A stretch of 24,719 nucleotides of DNA, taken from assembly GCA_009785015.1 (NCBI GenBank), contig WQXD01000024.1:1-24719 (forward strand), read 5' to 3'. The notes beneath the pieces are model-generated. The model was given only the letters and a program-made list of their open reading frames with translations. It was not told where the DNA came from and did no database searches. Of the stretch, positions 8,362-16,850 are shown piece after piece. This DNA comes from Oscillospiraceae bacterium (GTDB taxonomy: Bacteria > Bacillota_A > Clostridia > Oscillospirales > WRJC01). Position numbers and translations under genes: made by a program. The stretch's first letter is position 1. Each line of letters begins with the position of its first letter.

Positions 8362-8367
8362 GTGTTT

Positions 8368-10359
8368 TTAAATCTTTTTTTCCATTGCGGCCCGGAGTTT
8401 TTTTGCCAAGTCGTCCGCCGAGCTTTCGCTGTCTGCCGAAAGCAGGTAATATATCTTGATTTTGGGTTCGGTTCCCGAGGGCCGGATTATCACTTTCGAG
8501 CCGTTTTTCAAAACAAAATACAGCACGTCGGACTTCGGAAGGCCGGTGGGGCGAGTTTCGTCGTTGTAATCGACGGTCTCTGAGAGCTCATATCCCCCGA
8601 TTTCATCCGGAGGGTTATTTCTCAGATGGTTCATGACATCCCTCATCTTCGCCGCTCCGCCGAGCTCTCCGAATTCCATGTCCCGGGCCTCTTCGCGGCA
8701 GTATCCGTATTTTTCGTACAATTTTTCCAAAGCGTCGGACAGCGTCATGTTTTTTTGGCTGTAATAGGCGGCCATCTCGGTCACAAGCGCCGAAGCGGAA
8801 ACTGCGTCCTTGTCCCTTGTATAGTCTCCTGCGAGATATCCGTAGGATTCCTCAAAACCGAAAAGGAAGACAAATTCCCCATTTTCCTCGAATTCTTTTA
8901 TCTTCTCGGCGATAAATTTGAAACCGGTGAGCACTTTTACCAATTTGACCCCGTTTTGCTCGCAGATTTTTGACGCGAGCTCGGTGCTCACTATCGTGGT
9001 GATTGCGCAGTGGTTTGGCAGAAGGGTCCCGTTTTCTTTTTTCGCGGTGATGATATAGTCGAGTAACAGCGCGCCCACCTGGTTTCCCGTGAACCTTTCG
9101 AATTCTTCGCGGTTTGTCTTCTTGGCCGCCACCCCCAATCTGTCGCAGTCGGGATCCGTGGCGATCACGAGCGCGCAGTTTTCGGCTTTGGCGAGCGCGA
9201 TCCCCAGTTTCAGCGCATCCGCGCGCCCAAGCGGCGGACATTCGGGGTTCGGGTATTCGACTGTGGGGAAATTTCCGTCGGGGGTCATCTGCTCTTTTAC
9301 GGTCAGAAGGTTTTTCAGCCCCATTTGCGCGAGCGCCTCCGGAACCAACCTGTATCCCGCCCCGTGGAGCGGAGTGTAGGCCACGGTAAATCCGGGGGCT
9401 TTTTCTATCGCGCCGGGGCGCGCGCTCCGGCTTATCACGTTTTGGAGGTAGGGGAGGTCCACTTCCTCGCCGATTATATTTATTTTGCCCTGTTTTATCA
9501 TTTCTCCGTAGTGGGAAGTCAAAACCCCGGCAAAAATGTCGGTTTCGTTTATGGCGTCCAGGACGGTTTTGGCATGGTCCGGCGGGAACTGTCCGCCGTC
9601 CTCCCAATAGGCCTTGTAGCCGTTGTACTGCTTCGGGTTATGGGAGGCGGTTATATTTATTCCCGCAGCGCAGCCGAGGTGCCGTATGGCAAAAGAGAGC
9701 TCGGGGGTCGGCCTGACGTCGTCGAAGATATACACCTTTATGCCGTTGGCAGCCAAGGTTTTGGCGGCTTCCTTGGCGAAGAGCTCGGAGTTGTTCCTGG
9801 AATCGTAGGCGACGGCGGCGCCTTTGTCCATGTATTCCCTGCCTTTGGATTTTATGAGGTTTGCAATCGCCTGGGTGGCCTGTTTTACCACGTAGATATT
9901 CATGCTGTTTATCCCGGGGCGCATGATCCCGCGAAGCCCGCCCGTCCCGAATTCCAGCGGGGCAAGAAAATAATCCTTTATTTTTTCTTCGTCCCCGCCG
10001 ATTTCGGCGAGTTCGGCTTTTGTTTTGGAGTCGAGCCCCTGATAGCCCATCCACTTTTCGTAATTTTTCATATAACCGGGAGTGGAGGTCTCCCGATTCA
10101 TGAGCTCCGCCGCCTGCTTTAAGGCTATTGACAGCTGATCGGGGCAGGAAGTCCCTTTTCTGCCGCACAGTATCCCGCTCAGTTTTTTTACGGCGTCGGC
10201 CAACTTCATCCCGGCGATAAGTTCCGATATGCCCTGCGTATTCCCGCCGCAGCCGCCCGTAAACTGCACGCGCTCTATTATATCTGCTCCGTCTTCCCGT
10301 TTTATTTCCACTTCGACCGCGCTCGAACAGGTGCCCTTTGTTTTGTAATGATATACCAT
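8368..10359 (-). CDS. TSCPD domain fused to phosphoglucomutase/phosphomannomutase
   Basis: This is a 663-residue protein with two parts in one uninterrupted frame. Residues 1 to about 88 match the four-cysteine TSCPD-type small-protein family. Cysteines are at 11, 37, 65 and 72, with TGGCGGNTQGIS at 34-45 and TSCPDQ at 70-75. From Met97 onward it is a full-length alpha-D-phosphohexomutase, which interconverts hexose 1- and 6-phosphates. That part has EFGTGGLRG at 136-144 and the phospho-Ser loop TASHNPKQYNGYK (Ser239). It also has the metal loop DPDCDR (402-407), the sugar loop GFEESYG (501-507) and the phosphate loop RPSGTEPK (626-633). All catalytic loops look intact. The ATG has a good AAGGAAAGG upstream. 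The gene follows the WG-repeat gene by 31 bases. The mutase call is firm; the role of the fused domain is unknown. Confidence 0.93.
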   Translation of the reverse strand: MVYHYKTKGTCSSAVEVEIKREDGADIIERVQFTGGCGGNTQGISELIAGMKLADAVKKLSGILCGRKGTSCPDQLSIALKQAAELMNRETSTPGYMKNYEKWMGYQGLDSKTKAELAEIGGDEEKIKDYFLAPLEFGTGGLRGIMRPGINSMNIYVVKQATQAIANLIKSKGREYMDKGAAVAYDSRNNSELFAKEAAKTLAANGIKVYIFDDVRPTPELSFAIRHLGCAAGINITASHNPKQYNGYKAYWEDGGQFPPDHAKTVLDAINETDIFAGVLTSHYGEMIKQGKINIIGEEVDLPYLQNVISRSARPGAIEKAPGFTVAYTPLHGAGYRLVPEALAQMGLKNLLTVKEQMTPDGNFPTVEYPNPECPPLGRADALKLGIALAKAENCALVIATDPDCDRLGVAAKKTNREEFERFTGNQVGALLLDYIITAKKENGTLLPNHCAITTIVSTELASKICEQNGVKLVKVLTGFKFIAEKIKEFEENGEFVFLFGFEESYGYLAGDYTRDKDAVSASALVTEMAAYYSQKNMTLSDALEKLYEKYGYCREEARDMEFGELGGAAKMRDVMNHLRNNPPDEIGGYELSETVDYNDETRPTGLPKSDVLYFVLKNGSKVIIRPSGTEPKIKIYYLLSADSESSADDLAKKLRAAMEKKI

Positions 10360-10390
10360 AAAATACCTTTCCTTTCGATTTTGTTTTCTT

Positions 10391-11989
10391 TCAATTCACT
10401 TTTATCTGACGCCTGACTTTATTTATTATCGTCCAGCCCTGATCTTTTTCAAAAAGGGCGACGATTCCCCCGGTGCAGTTTGTTATGGCGTCGTACCGAA
10501 ACCTTGTTATGAGGTTGCCTTTTGTGTCGATGAGCGCCTTTTTGCCGTTGGAGAGCCCGATCACGGCCACCCCCTCGTAGAAGGGCTGCGCGTGCCTGTA
10601 GATGGGCTGCGCGACCCATTCGCCCAGATAGTTCATAAAGCCGTAGTATCCGTTTTTCTCGAGCAGAATCATCCCGTTTGAATATGACTTTATATTGTAG
10701 TCTTCGGGGATATAGAACGGGGTTCCGTAGAGGTTGACTATGAGCTCGCGTTCCACGATTGTGTTGCCCCTCCTGTCAAACTCGCGTTCGTAGACCCTAG
10801 TGAGCCAATGGTCGAAATAGAAGAAACCGAGATGGGCTTCGGTGACTTCGTCGGGGGCGAAGTAACTGTAATCCAAAGGCAGGTAATTGTTTCCCCATAT
10901 ATCCAGAAAGGAGAGCTTGCTGCCCCTGCCGGAGGATTCCTGATAGGCTATGCCCACGCCCTGGCTGAAATTAAAGGTTTTCAGATAATTCCTGGCTATC
11001 AGATAATCCTGCGTGCCCGCGGTCGCGTATCCCCACCGGTCTTTCCAGGAGGTATTATACGCCCTGTCGCGCCCGCTCGCCCCGTTTGCCCCGTAATAGG
11101 AAGGGTACATGAAGGGAACGCCCCTGTCCCCGAGAACTTCATTGAAGCGTATCGGGATAAAGGCGGGTCCCCCCTGATCGGACCCCGCGGGGTCGTAAAT
11201 CCAATAGGCGCCGTCTTTTGTTTTGAATACGGTTCTGCCGTAGTCGTCGCGCATCTTCAAAATTTCCAGCTCTATATCGCCGAATTCGGGCGTTATGACC
11301 TTCGCGGCTGCGTCGCACAATATTTCGCCTTCGCCGTCCCTTATTATTATGTAGTCCATAAAAGGCTCTACGGCGGGCTTGCTTTGCCCGTCGGCCGATA
11401 TTTTTTGGACGGCGGGGAGTTTGGCCTGGGGGATGATCTGCGCGAATTTATACTCGTATAAAAGCGGCTCGGCGGGAAGTTCCGGCGGTTCGGCGTCTTC
11501 GGGCGCGTTTGCCGCCTGGGCCAATATATCGCCGACTTCATTTTTGTAGCGGGTTATCTCGGCGTTTATCTGCGCCTCGTTGTAGGGCTCATAGGGCCCG
11601 TCGGACACCGCGAAGCCCCGGCGCGCCATATCGTTTGAAAAAATTTCAAAGGTAAAAGGGGATTCCGTGGTTTCGGCGTATACGTTTTCGTCTTCTCCGG
11701 TGGTGCTCTCGATCAAGTCGTCGGGATCGACCACCACGATGATGTTGGTTATGTCCTCGGTGGTTTCTTCGGTGGAAGCGGCGGTGGGTTCCCGGTCCGG
11801 CAGGCTTATATCATGTTCCAGCTGGGCCGTTACGGTCTTGGCCCGGTCGTGAAAGGGGAGCTCGAAATCGCCTTTTGAATATGAAACCGCGAAATATGTG
11901 AACGCCGCCAGCGCCGCTATCCCGAAAATGTGGCTGATCAATATTTTTATGTTCAAGCGGAATTTGAAATTTCTGATATTTATATACAT
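10391..11989 (-). CDS. Membrane-anchored WG-repeat protein
   Basis: I do not recognise a specific function. The ATG at 11989 gives 532 residues; an in-frame TTG at 12016 would add nine, and neither start has an ideal ribosome binding site. Residues about 13-36 form one hydrophobic helix after a basic N terminus, predicting a type II (Nin/Cout) membrane protein. An acidic, Thr/Glu/Asp-rich linker covers about 55-110. The last 90 residues contain WG-type beta repeats (GYYGFMNYLGEWVAQPIY, then GKKALIDTKGNLITRFRYDAI). In other proteins these repeats serve as binding or scaffold modules. The middle holds many aromatic residues. It is divergent from the exported-protein cluster at 12187 across an AT-rich 170-197 bp interval. 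It precedes the mutase gene on the same strand. Confidence 0.72.
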   Translation of the reverse strand: MYINIRNFKFRLNIKILISHIFGIAALAAFTYFAVSYSKGDFELPFHDRAKTVTAQLEHDISLPDREPTAASTEETTEDITNIIVVVDPDDLIESTTGEDENVYAETTESPFTFEIFSNDMARRGFAVSDGPYEPYNEAQINAEITRYKNEVGDILAQAANAPEDAEPPELPAEPLLYEYKFAQIIPQAKLPAVQKISADGQSKPAVEPFMDYIIIRDGEGEILCDAAAKVITPEFGDIELEILKMRDDYGRTVFKTKDGAYWIYDPAGSDQGGPAFIPIRFNEVLGDRGVPFMYPSYYGANGASGRDRAYNTSWKDRWGYATAGTQDYLIARNYLKTFNFSQGVGIAYQESSGRGSKLSFLDIWGNNYLPLDYSYFAPDEVTEAHLGFFYFDHWLTRVYEREFDRRGNTIVERELIVNLYGTPFYIPEDYNIKSYSNGMILLEKNGYYGFMNYLGEWVAQPIYRHAQPFYEGVAVIGLSNGKKALIDTKGNLITRFRYDAITNCTGGIVALFEKDQGWTIINKVRRQIKVN

Positions 11990-12186
11990 ATCGCTTAAAA
12001 TATGTCCTCTCTTCAAATATTATTCGTTTATTATTTGTTTTTCCGGCATTATATTATATTATATAACAAATTTATTATATAAAATTTAACATATGGTAAA
12101 ACTATATTAAAAAATAATGACATAACGGTTTGCATTTTTGTGTTATGATAGATAACATAAAAACAAATTAAAGATGGGGCAAAGAA

Positions 12187-12852
12187 ATGATTTTCAAAAA
12201 TTTCCGGAAAATATTGTCCGTTTTTGTCGTTTTTGCCTGGTTTGTTTTCCCGCTTGCGTCCGCCTCCTGCAGCGGCGGCGCCCTCAGGTTTACAAACGAC
12301 GGAAACACCGGCAATCTGATCGACGAGGAAAACGGCAGATACTACATATACTGCAAGGGGTATCTGCAGGCGGCCGCGATCAAACCCGCCCTCTACGCCA
12401 AAGGGGACCGCGGGGAACGCTTGTATGAAGTCGACGGCCTCGACCCCGCCCGGTGGCTGAGCGAGGATATAAGCGGCGGCATTGCCTTTATGTTCAGGGA
12501 ACAGAGCGTGCCGGAGCCCGGTTTCGAGGAATTTGAAACGGAGAAAATCATAATAACCATGACCGAACAACTCAGCGTGGCCATCGGCCAGATAACGGAC
12601 CGCGAGGTCGTCGACATGGTCGTTTCAGACTACATCGCAAACGCCGAAGCGCCTTATCCGGAGATCGTCACCGATTGGTTCTCTTTTTTGTTCGAGTCCG
12701 AAAAACACAGCGGTATATATTACGTGCTGCAGTATTTGGTCGACGAAAAAAACAACGGGTTTCTGTACGACAGGTGGACGGGCCGGTGCGTGCCCTGCGG
12801 CTACAAGATGTTCGGCGGGACCGGTATAGACTGGGATCTCTTGGAGGAATAG
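12187..12852 (+). CDS. Exported protein of unknown function
   Basis: I do not recognise the family. The 221-residue protein begins with a classical export signal: basic residues FKNFRK, a hydrophobic core at about 9-23, then PLASASCSGG. Cys28 might be lipidated, but residues -3 to -1 are S-A-S rather than the usual L-A-G/S. Cleavage by signal peptidase I after ASA is equally possible. The mature part has regions rich in Tyr, Glu and Asp (YYIYCKGYLQA, GIYYVLQYLVDEKNNGFLYD) and ends in a Cys-containing WTGRCVPCGYK segment. The stop is 5 bases before the ATG of the solute-binding lipoprotein, so the two are probably cotranscribed and may act together outside the cell. Export is well supported; function is unknown. 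Confidence 0.68.
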   Translation: MIFKNFRKILSVFVVFAWFVFPLASASCSGGALRFTNDGNTGNLIDEENGRYYIYCKGYLQAAAIKPALYAKGDRGERLYEVDGLDPARWLSEDISGGIAFMFREQSVPEPGFEEFETEKIIITMTEQLSVAIGQITDREVVDMVVSDYIANAEAPYPEIVTDWFSFLFESEKHSGIYYVLQYLVDEKNNGFLYDRWTGRCVPCGYKMFGGTGIDWDLLEE

Positions 12853-12857
12853 ATTTA

Positions 12858-14669
12858 ATGGAAATGAAAAGGAAAATACTGATAAATATCATGATTTTGG
12901 CCTGCGTTTTTGCGCTTGCCTCCTGCCGGAACATATCGGCTCAGGATTTCGGCCCTGAGGATATAGTCAATATACTGGAAGTTGTAATGAGCAAAAACGA
13001 CTTCGTCCCCGAAACAGACGCCGAACCCGCCGGTGCTGCGGAAAGCGCGCAGCCCGAAACCGAAGAATCCATCGAAGAAACCGATGAAACAAAGGAAACA
13101 AAGGAAACAAAGGAAACCCCCGAAGAAACCGCAAAACCGGAACCGACAATCGGGACCACCGCCCCGCCGCCGACCACCGAGCGCGAGACGGAGCCCGTGA
13201 CCGTTTTGCCGCCGGAGACGACGACGCAGCAAAACCCGTATTACGAAACAGGCGAAGCCACAATAATCAATATCCGCGATATTTTCCCCGAAGCCCCCAA
13301 AAAATTCTGGGAGATCGCCTATCCCGAATCGGTGCCCATGCTCGAATCCTTCAAAAAAAACATCAAAAACCTCGCGGGCTTCTCCGCGAGGGACTTCAAG
13401 GGCTTTTCGTTCTATATAGCGACCACCGAATCGAAGCTGTTCACGCCCTTTTACGGCGGAGGGATGCTCTCCGACGCGCGCCGGTACAGAACGGAAATAG
13501 TCGAAACCGAATGCAACGCCCAGATGATCACCTTGGATAAGCCAAAGGCCAGCATACTGGAGGATATAAGGCTGTCGGTGCAGGCGGATGAGGTGTATTC
13601 CGATATTTTGTGCGTGCCCTTTGATATACAGTCCGCACTGATTCAAAGCGGGTTTGCGATGAATCTCAAAAAGATTCCGTTTTTGAATATAAACGCGGAA
13701 TACTACAGCGCCTCCGCCACCGAGGCCTTTACAATCAACGGCAACATTTTCGGATTGGTTTCGGATCTGGTATTTGACCCTTCCAACATTTACGCCGTTT
13801 TTTACAACAGGACGCTTTTAAACAAATACAATTTGAAAAGCCCGCTTGAAATATACAAAAACGGCGCCTGGAACTGGGACTCGATGTTTTCCGTGTCGAA
13901 GGAACTCGCGGCGGCCGCGGCCGATTTCGACAATGCAGACGCCCCCTACTCGGTCGGGTTGGACAAGGAAAACGGCGATGTGATCAACGGGTTGTTTATC
14001 AGCTCCGGCAACAAATATTTCATGAAGAGGGATTATACCTATCCGGTCATGAATTTCTCGAACGACAAAACCGTGAAACTGATAGAGGCGCTGGCGGATA
14101 TTTTCTCGCCCCCTGCGGAAAGCGGGATAAGAAATTTTCTGGAAAACGGGTCCGAGGTTCAGGAAAAGGCGTTTGCCAAAGGGAACATTTTGTTTTCGGT
14201 TTCAAAACTCGAAATGCTGCCCGATATCACGGATTCGAAATTTGACTGGGGGCTTTTGCCGGTGCCCTCCACGGAGACGGATCGCGCCTCCCGGTTTTCT
14301 TTTACGGGCAGCGACGCGCTCTGCATTTCGATACTCCAGAGCGCGAGAAACACCGAGGCGTGCGGCATTGTGATCGGGGCGCTTTCGGCGGCTTCGCACG
14401 GGGGGCTCAAGGACATTTACGTAAAGGAGCAGATGACATTTCATCTGAGGGATGTGGACAGCGTGGGAATACTCCGCGACATAGTGGGCAGCATAGCCTT
14501 TAATCAATACAACGCATTTGTGAGCGTACCCGAAATATACGGCGCCACGGTGGGGGTGATAAAGGACAGTGCCGAAAAAAAAGTTGATTTTTCGGAGCGC
14601 TATCAAAAAGGCAGAACGGATTTAAACGAGTTTTTCGCGGGCGCGCCGCCATTTTTGCGCAGAAGCTGA
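12858..14669 (+). CDS. Solute-binding-protein-like lipoprotein
   Basis: The ATG at 12858 is chosen over a much longer upstream open frame because a GGAGG lies nine bases before it and a clean lipoprotein signal follows at once. The protein has 603 residues. The lipobox is LASC, with Cys23 as lipidation site. Residues about 45-125 are a low-complexity acidic and Pro/Thr-rich linker that includes a KETKETKET run. The remainder resembles the extracellular solute-binding proteins of carbohydrate ABC transporters, with NLKKIPFLN, an AVFYNRTLLNKYNL-type segment and GAWNWDSM. In the family such proteins capture sugars at the cell surface. No permease or ATPase gene is adjacent. The next gene is a glycoside hydrolase, so oligosaccharide use is inferred. 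An orphan sensor or scaffold role is also possible. Confidence 0.8.
   Translation: MEMKRKILINIMILACVFALASCRNISAQDFGPEDIVNILEVVMSKNDFVPETDAEPAGAAESAQPETEESIEETDETKETKETKETPEETAKPEPTIGTTAPPPTTERETEPVTVLPPETTTQQNPYYETGEATIINIRDIFPEAPKKFWEIAYPESVPMLESFKKNIKNLAGFSARDFKGFSFYIATTESKLFTPFYGGGMLSDARRYRTEIVETECNAQMITLDKPKASILEDIRLSVQADEVYSDILCVPFDIQSALIQSGFAMNLKKIPFLNINAEYYSASATEAFTINGNIFGLVSDLVFDPSNIYAVFYNRTLLNKYNLKSPLEIYKNGAWNWDSMFSVSKELAAAAADFDNADAPYSVGLDKENGDVINGLFISSGNKYFMKRDYTYPVMNFSNDKTVKLIEALADIFSPPAESGIRNFLENGSEVQEKAFAKGNILFSVSKLEMLPDITDSKFDWGLLPVPSTETDRASRFSFTGSDALCISILQSARNTEACGIVIGALSAASHGGLKDIYVKEQMTFHLRDVDSVGILRDIVGSIAFNQYNAFVSVPEIYGATVGVIKDSAEKKVDFSERYQKGRTDLNEFFAGAPPFLRRS
13086..13112 (+). 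repeat. In-frame 9-bp tandem repeat (Glu-Thr-Lys)x3
   Basis: Three identical copies of GAAACAAAG lie in the linker of the solute-binding lipoprotein, followed by a partial fourth. Slippage here would change linker length without breaking the frame. Confidence 0.8.
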
Positions 14670-14718
14670 CCCCGAAAAAAACAAAATTATGTAAAATTTA
14701 CGGAGGGTTGAAAAATTT

Positions 14719-16845
14719 ATGCAGGACGAACTTTACAGCCGCTTCGCGGATCCGCCGCGGCAGTACGGCTCAATTCCCAAATGGATCTGGAACATCGAAA
14801 CCGAGAAGATATCAAAGGCCGAGATACGGCGCCAGTTTGAGGGTTTCGCGGAGCGCGACGGTTACACGGGGGTCATGATCGTGCTCTGGAACAACGCGCA
14901 CTACATGGAGGACCTGTTTTTTGAGAAGTACAAGATGGCGCTTGAAGCCGCGCGGGATGAGGGCTTAGATGTGATTTTGTGGGATGAAAACGGGTTTCCC
15001 AGCGGCCACGCGGGGGGCATAATCGAATCGGCGTACCCCGAACATACGGCCAAATGCTTGGATATGCAGAGCTGCCCGGCGCGCGGGGGGCAAAAATATA
15101 CTTTTGAGCTGCCCGCCGGCGGCGTATTTATGGGAGCGGTCATAATGGACCCGCAGAGCTTTGAGCGCGTGGATATTTCCGCTTCGGCGAGCTTTGCCGG
15201 GGGATTGGTCACCTGCGGGATACCCGCGGAAAAAAGCGGCGACTGGCAGCTGATGGTTTTTTGCCTCAGGGCCGCCGAGCCCTGCAATCTGGCCTTTTCC
15301 AAAAGGAGGCTGGTCGATTATCTCTCCGAGGACGCGGTGCAGTCCTTCATAACCGTCACCCATCAGGCGTATTATGACCGGTTTCCCGAGTATTTCGGCT
15401 CCGTCATAAAATACGCCTTCTACGACGAACCCGCATTCTGGCATATTGAGGGAGGCCGCATATGGACGGGCGGCTTCAACAAAAAATTCAAGGAAAAACA
15501 CGGCTATGACCCGCTGACGCTGTACCCCGCGCTGTTTTTCGACATCGGGCCGGACACCGCCTCGGCCAGAAACGCGCTGCATTCCTTTCGCAGCGAACTG
15601 TATTGTGAATGCTACATACACACGATGCAAAAATGGTGCGCCGCGCACGGTATAGGGCTCACGGGCCACATGGATCAGGAGGAAATACTTTCCCCCGTGT
15701 CCATAAGCGGCGACTTGATGAAAGTGTTCGAGCATCAGGATATGCCGGGGGTGGATCAGATATTTGCCTACGGGCGCGGTTCCGCAGCCTACAAAATCGT
15801 GAGCTCGGCGGCTGACAACTACGACAAGCCCGCGGTGATGTGCGAAGTATTCGGCGCGATGGGCGAGGATATGCCGATAGAGAACCTGTTGAGGGAAGCC
15901 ATGGACCAGTTTGCCAAGGGCATAAATTTCGCAGTTCCCCACGGCACCTGGTACGACGGCGAAAACAACGTCATTTTCCCTCCCGAATTGTCGTTCAGAA
16001 ACAAGAAATTCGGGCCCGAACTTCCCGGCTACAACGCCTACGTCAAAAGAGCCTCGGCGCTTTTGCGCGGGGGCAGGCATATATGCGATATCGCCGTGCT
16101 GTACCCGATCGCCGATTTGCAGGCGCACCACAAATTCGGCGAAGGCGACCCGTACCTCGGCGGCAATATCGCCGGCCATGTGAATTATACTCAGATCGGC
16201 GAAGCGCTCTCGCTGTGCATACGCAAGGATTTCACGTATCTTCACCCGGAAACGCTGAGAAAAAAATGCAGCGTCGAAGAAAACCGGTTGGTTTTAAACA
16301 ATGCGGAAAACCGCGAAGAATACCAAGTGGTCATACTGCCGTCCATGGATGTGATTCACCTCGAAAGCCTCGAAAAACTTTGGCAGTTTGTCCAAAGCGG
16401 CGGCGTTCTTCTGGCAGTCGGGCGCCTGCCCTCGAAATCCGCGGAACCCGGCGGCGACGGCAGGGTATATGATCTTGTCTCCCGGCTGTTTCCCAAAGGC
16501 GGGGGGCGGCATATAGAAGAATTCTGCCCGCGGGCGCTGTGCGACGCTCTGAGCGATACGGGCATGACATTCGACGTGGAATGCGGGGAGATTACGGTCT
16601 TTGGGGGAAATTTCACATATATACACAAAGAAACCGGCGGGCGCGACGTCTATTTCTTCGCCAATTCAAGCGATACGCCGGTATCGGCCCGAGCGGCGCT
16701 ATGCGGGAGAAAGCAGCTTGAGCTCTGGGACCCGCACTGTCCCGAACAAAAACGCGAGGCGGCCGCCTGCCGCTTTGACCAAAACAAAACGATCGTCACC
16801 ATCGAGCTTGAACCCGTGAAATCGGTATTTTATGTGAGTTGTTAA
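14719..16845 (+). CDS. GH106-like glycoside hydrolase (alpha-L-rhamnosidase-related)
   Basis: This is a 708-residue protein with no signal peptide, so it is expected in the cytoplasm. The N terminus has the (beta/alpha)8-like start of GH106-type and related enzymes: IPKWIWNIETEKISKAEIRR, then GVMIVLWNNAHYMED, then VILWDENGFPSGHAGG. Later features are YAFYDEPAFWH, HGIGLTGHMDQEE and MCEVFGAMGED. These supply acidic residues suited to general acid and base roles, but I cannot name the catalytic pair. The C-terminal third looks like a glutamine-amidotransferase-like beta/alpha region (VVILPSMDVIH, QSGGVLLAVGRLP) plus a beta-rich tail. The ATG has a GGAGGG ten bases upstream. It is 49 bases after the lipoprotein gene and probably in one operon. 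Activity on rhamnose- or other deoxyhexose-containing glycans is an inference. Confidence 0.75.
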   Translation: MQDELYSRFADPPRQYGSIPKWIWNIETEKISKAEIRRQFEGFAERDGYTGVMIVLWNNAHYMEDLFFEKYKMALEAARDEGLDVILWDENGFPSGHAGGIIESAYPEHTAKCLDMQSCPARGGQKYTFELPAGGVFMGAVIMDPQSFERVDISASASFAGGLVTCGIPAEKSGDWQLMVFCLRAAEPCNLAFSKRRLVDYLSEDAVQSFITVTHQAYYDRFPEYFGSVIKYAFYDEPAFWHIEGGRIWTGGFNKKFKEKHGYDPLTLYPALFFDIGPDTASARNALHSFRSELYCECYIHTMQKWCAAHGIGLTGHMDQEEILSPVSISGDLMKVFEHQDMPGVDQIFAYGRGSAAYKIVSSAADNYDKPAVMCEVFGAMGEDMPIENLLREAMDQFAKGINFAVPHGTWYDGENNVIFPPELSFRNKKFGPELPGYNAYVKRASALLRGGRHICDIAVLYPIADLQAHHKFGEGDPYLGGNIAGHVNYTQIGEALSLCIRKDFTYLHPETLRKKCSVEENRLVLNNAENREEYQVVILPSMDVIHLESLEKLWQFVQSGGVLLAVGRLPSKSAEPGGDGRVYDLVSRLFPKGGGRHIEEFCPRALCDALSDTGMTFDVECGEITVFGGNFTYIHKETGGRDVYFFANSSDTPVSARAALCGRKQLELWDPHCPEQKREAAACRFDQNKTIVTIELEPVKSVFYVSC

Positions 16846-16850
16846 GAAAT

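Noticed and set aside
8280..8367. Possible replication origin beside rpmH
   Set aside because: No dnaA gene and no cluster of TTATCCACA-like boxes; the interval is fully explained by the rpmH promoter and leader.
9325..10122. 265-residue rightward open frame
   Set aside because: Shadow of the phosphohexomutase gene on the opposite strand, with no motif.
12017..12186. Specific promoters in the AT-rich divergent interval
   Set aside because: Several TATAAT-like strings are present but no -35/-10 pair with good spacing stood out, so no single promoter is called.
12675..12857. 61-residue N-terminal extension of the solute-binding lipoprotein frame
   Set aside because: It overlaps the preceding gene, lacks a ribosome binding site, and would bury the lipoprotein signal that begins at 12858.
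14965..16245. 426-residue leftward open frame
   Set aside because: Antisense shadow of the GH106-like gene, which has the ribosome binding site and family motifs.
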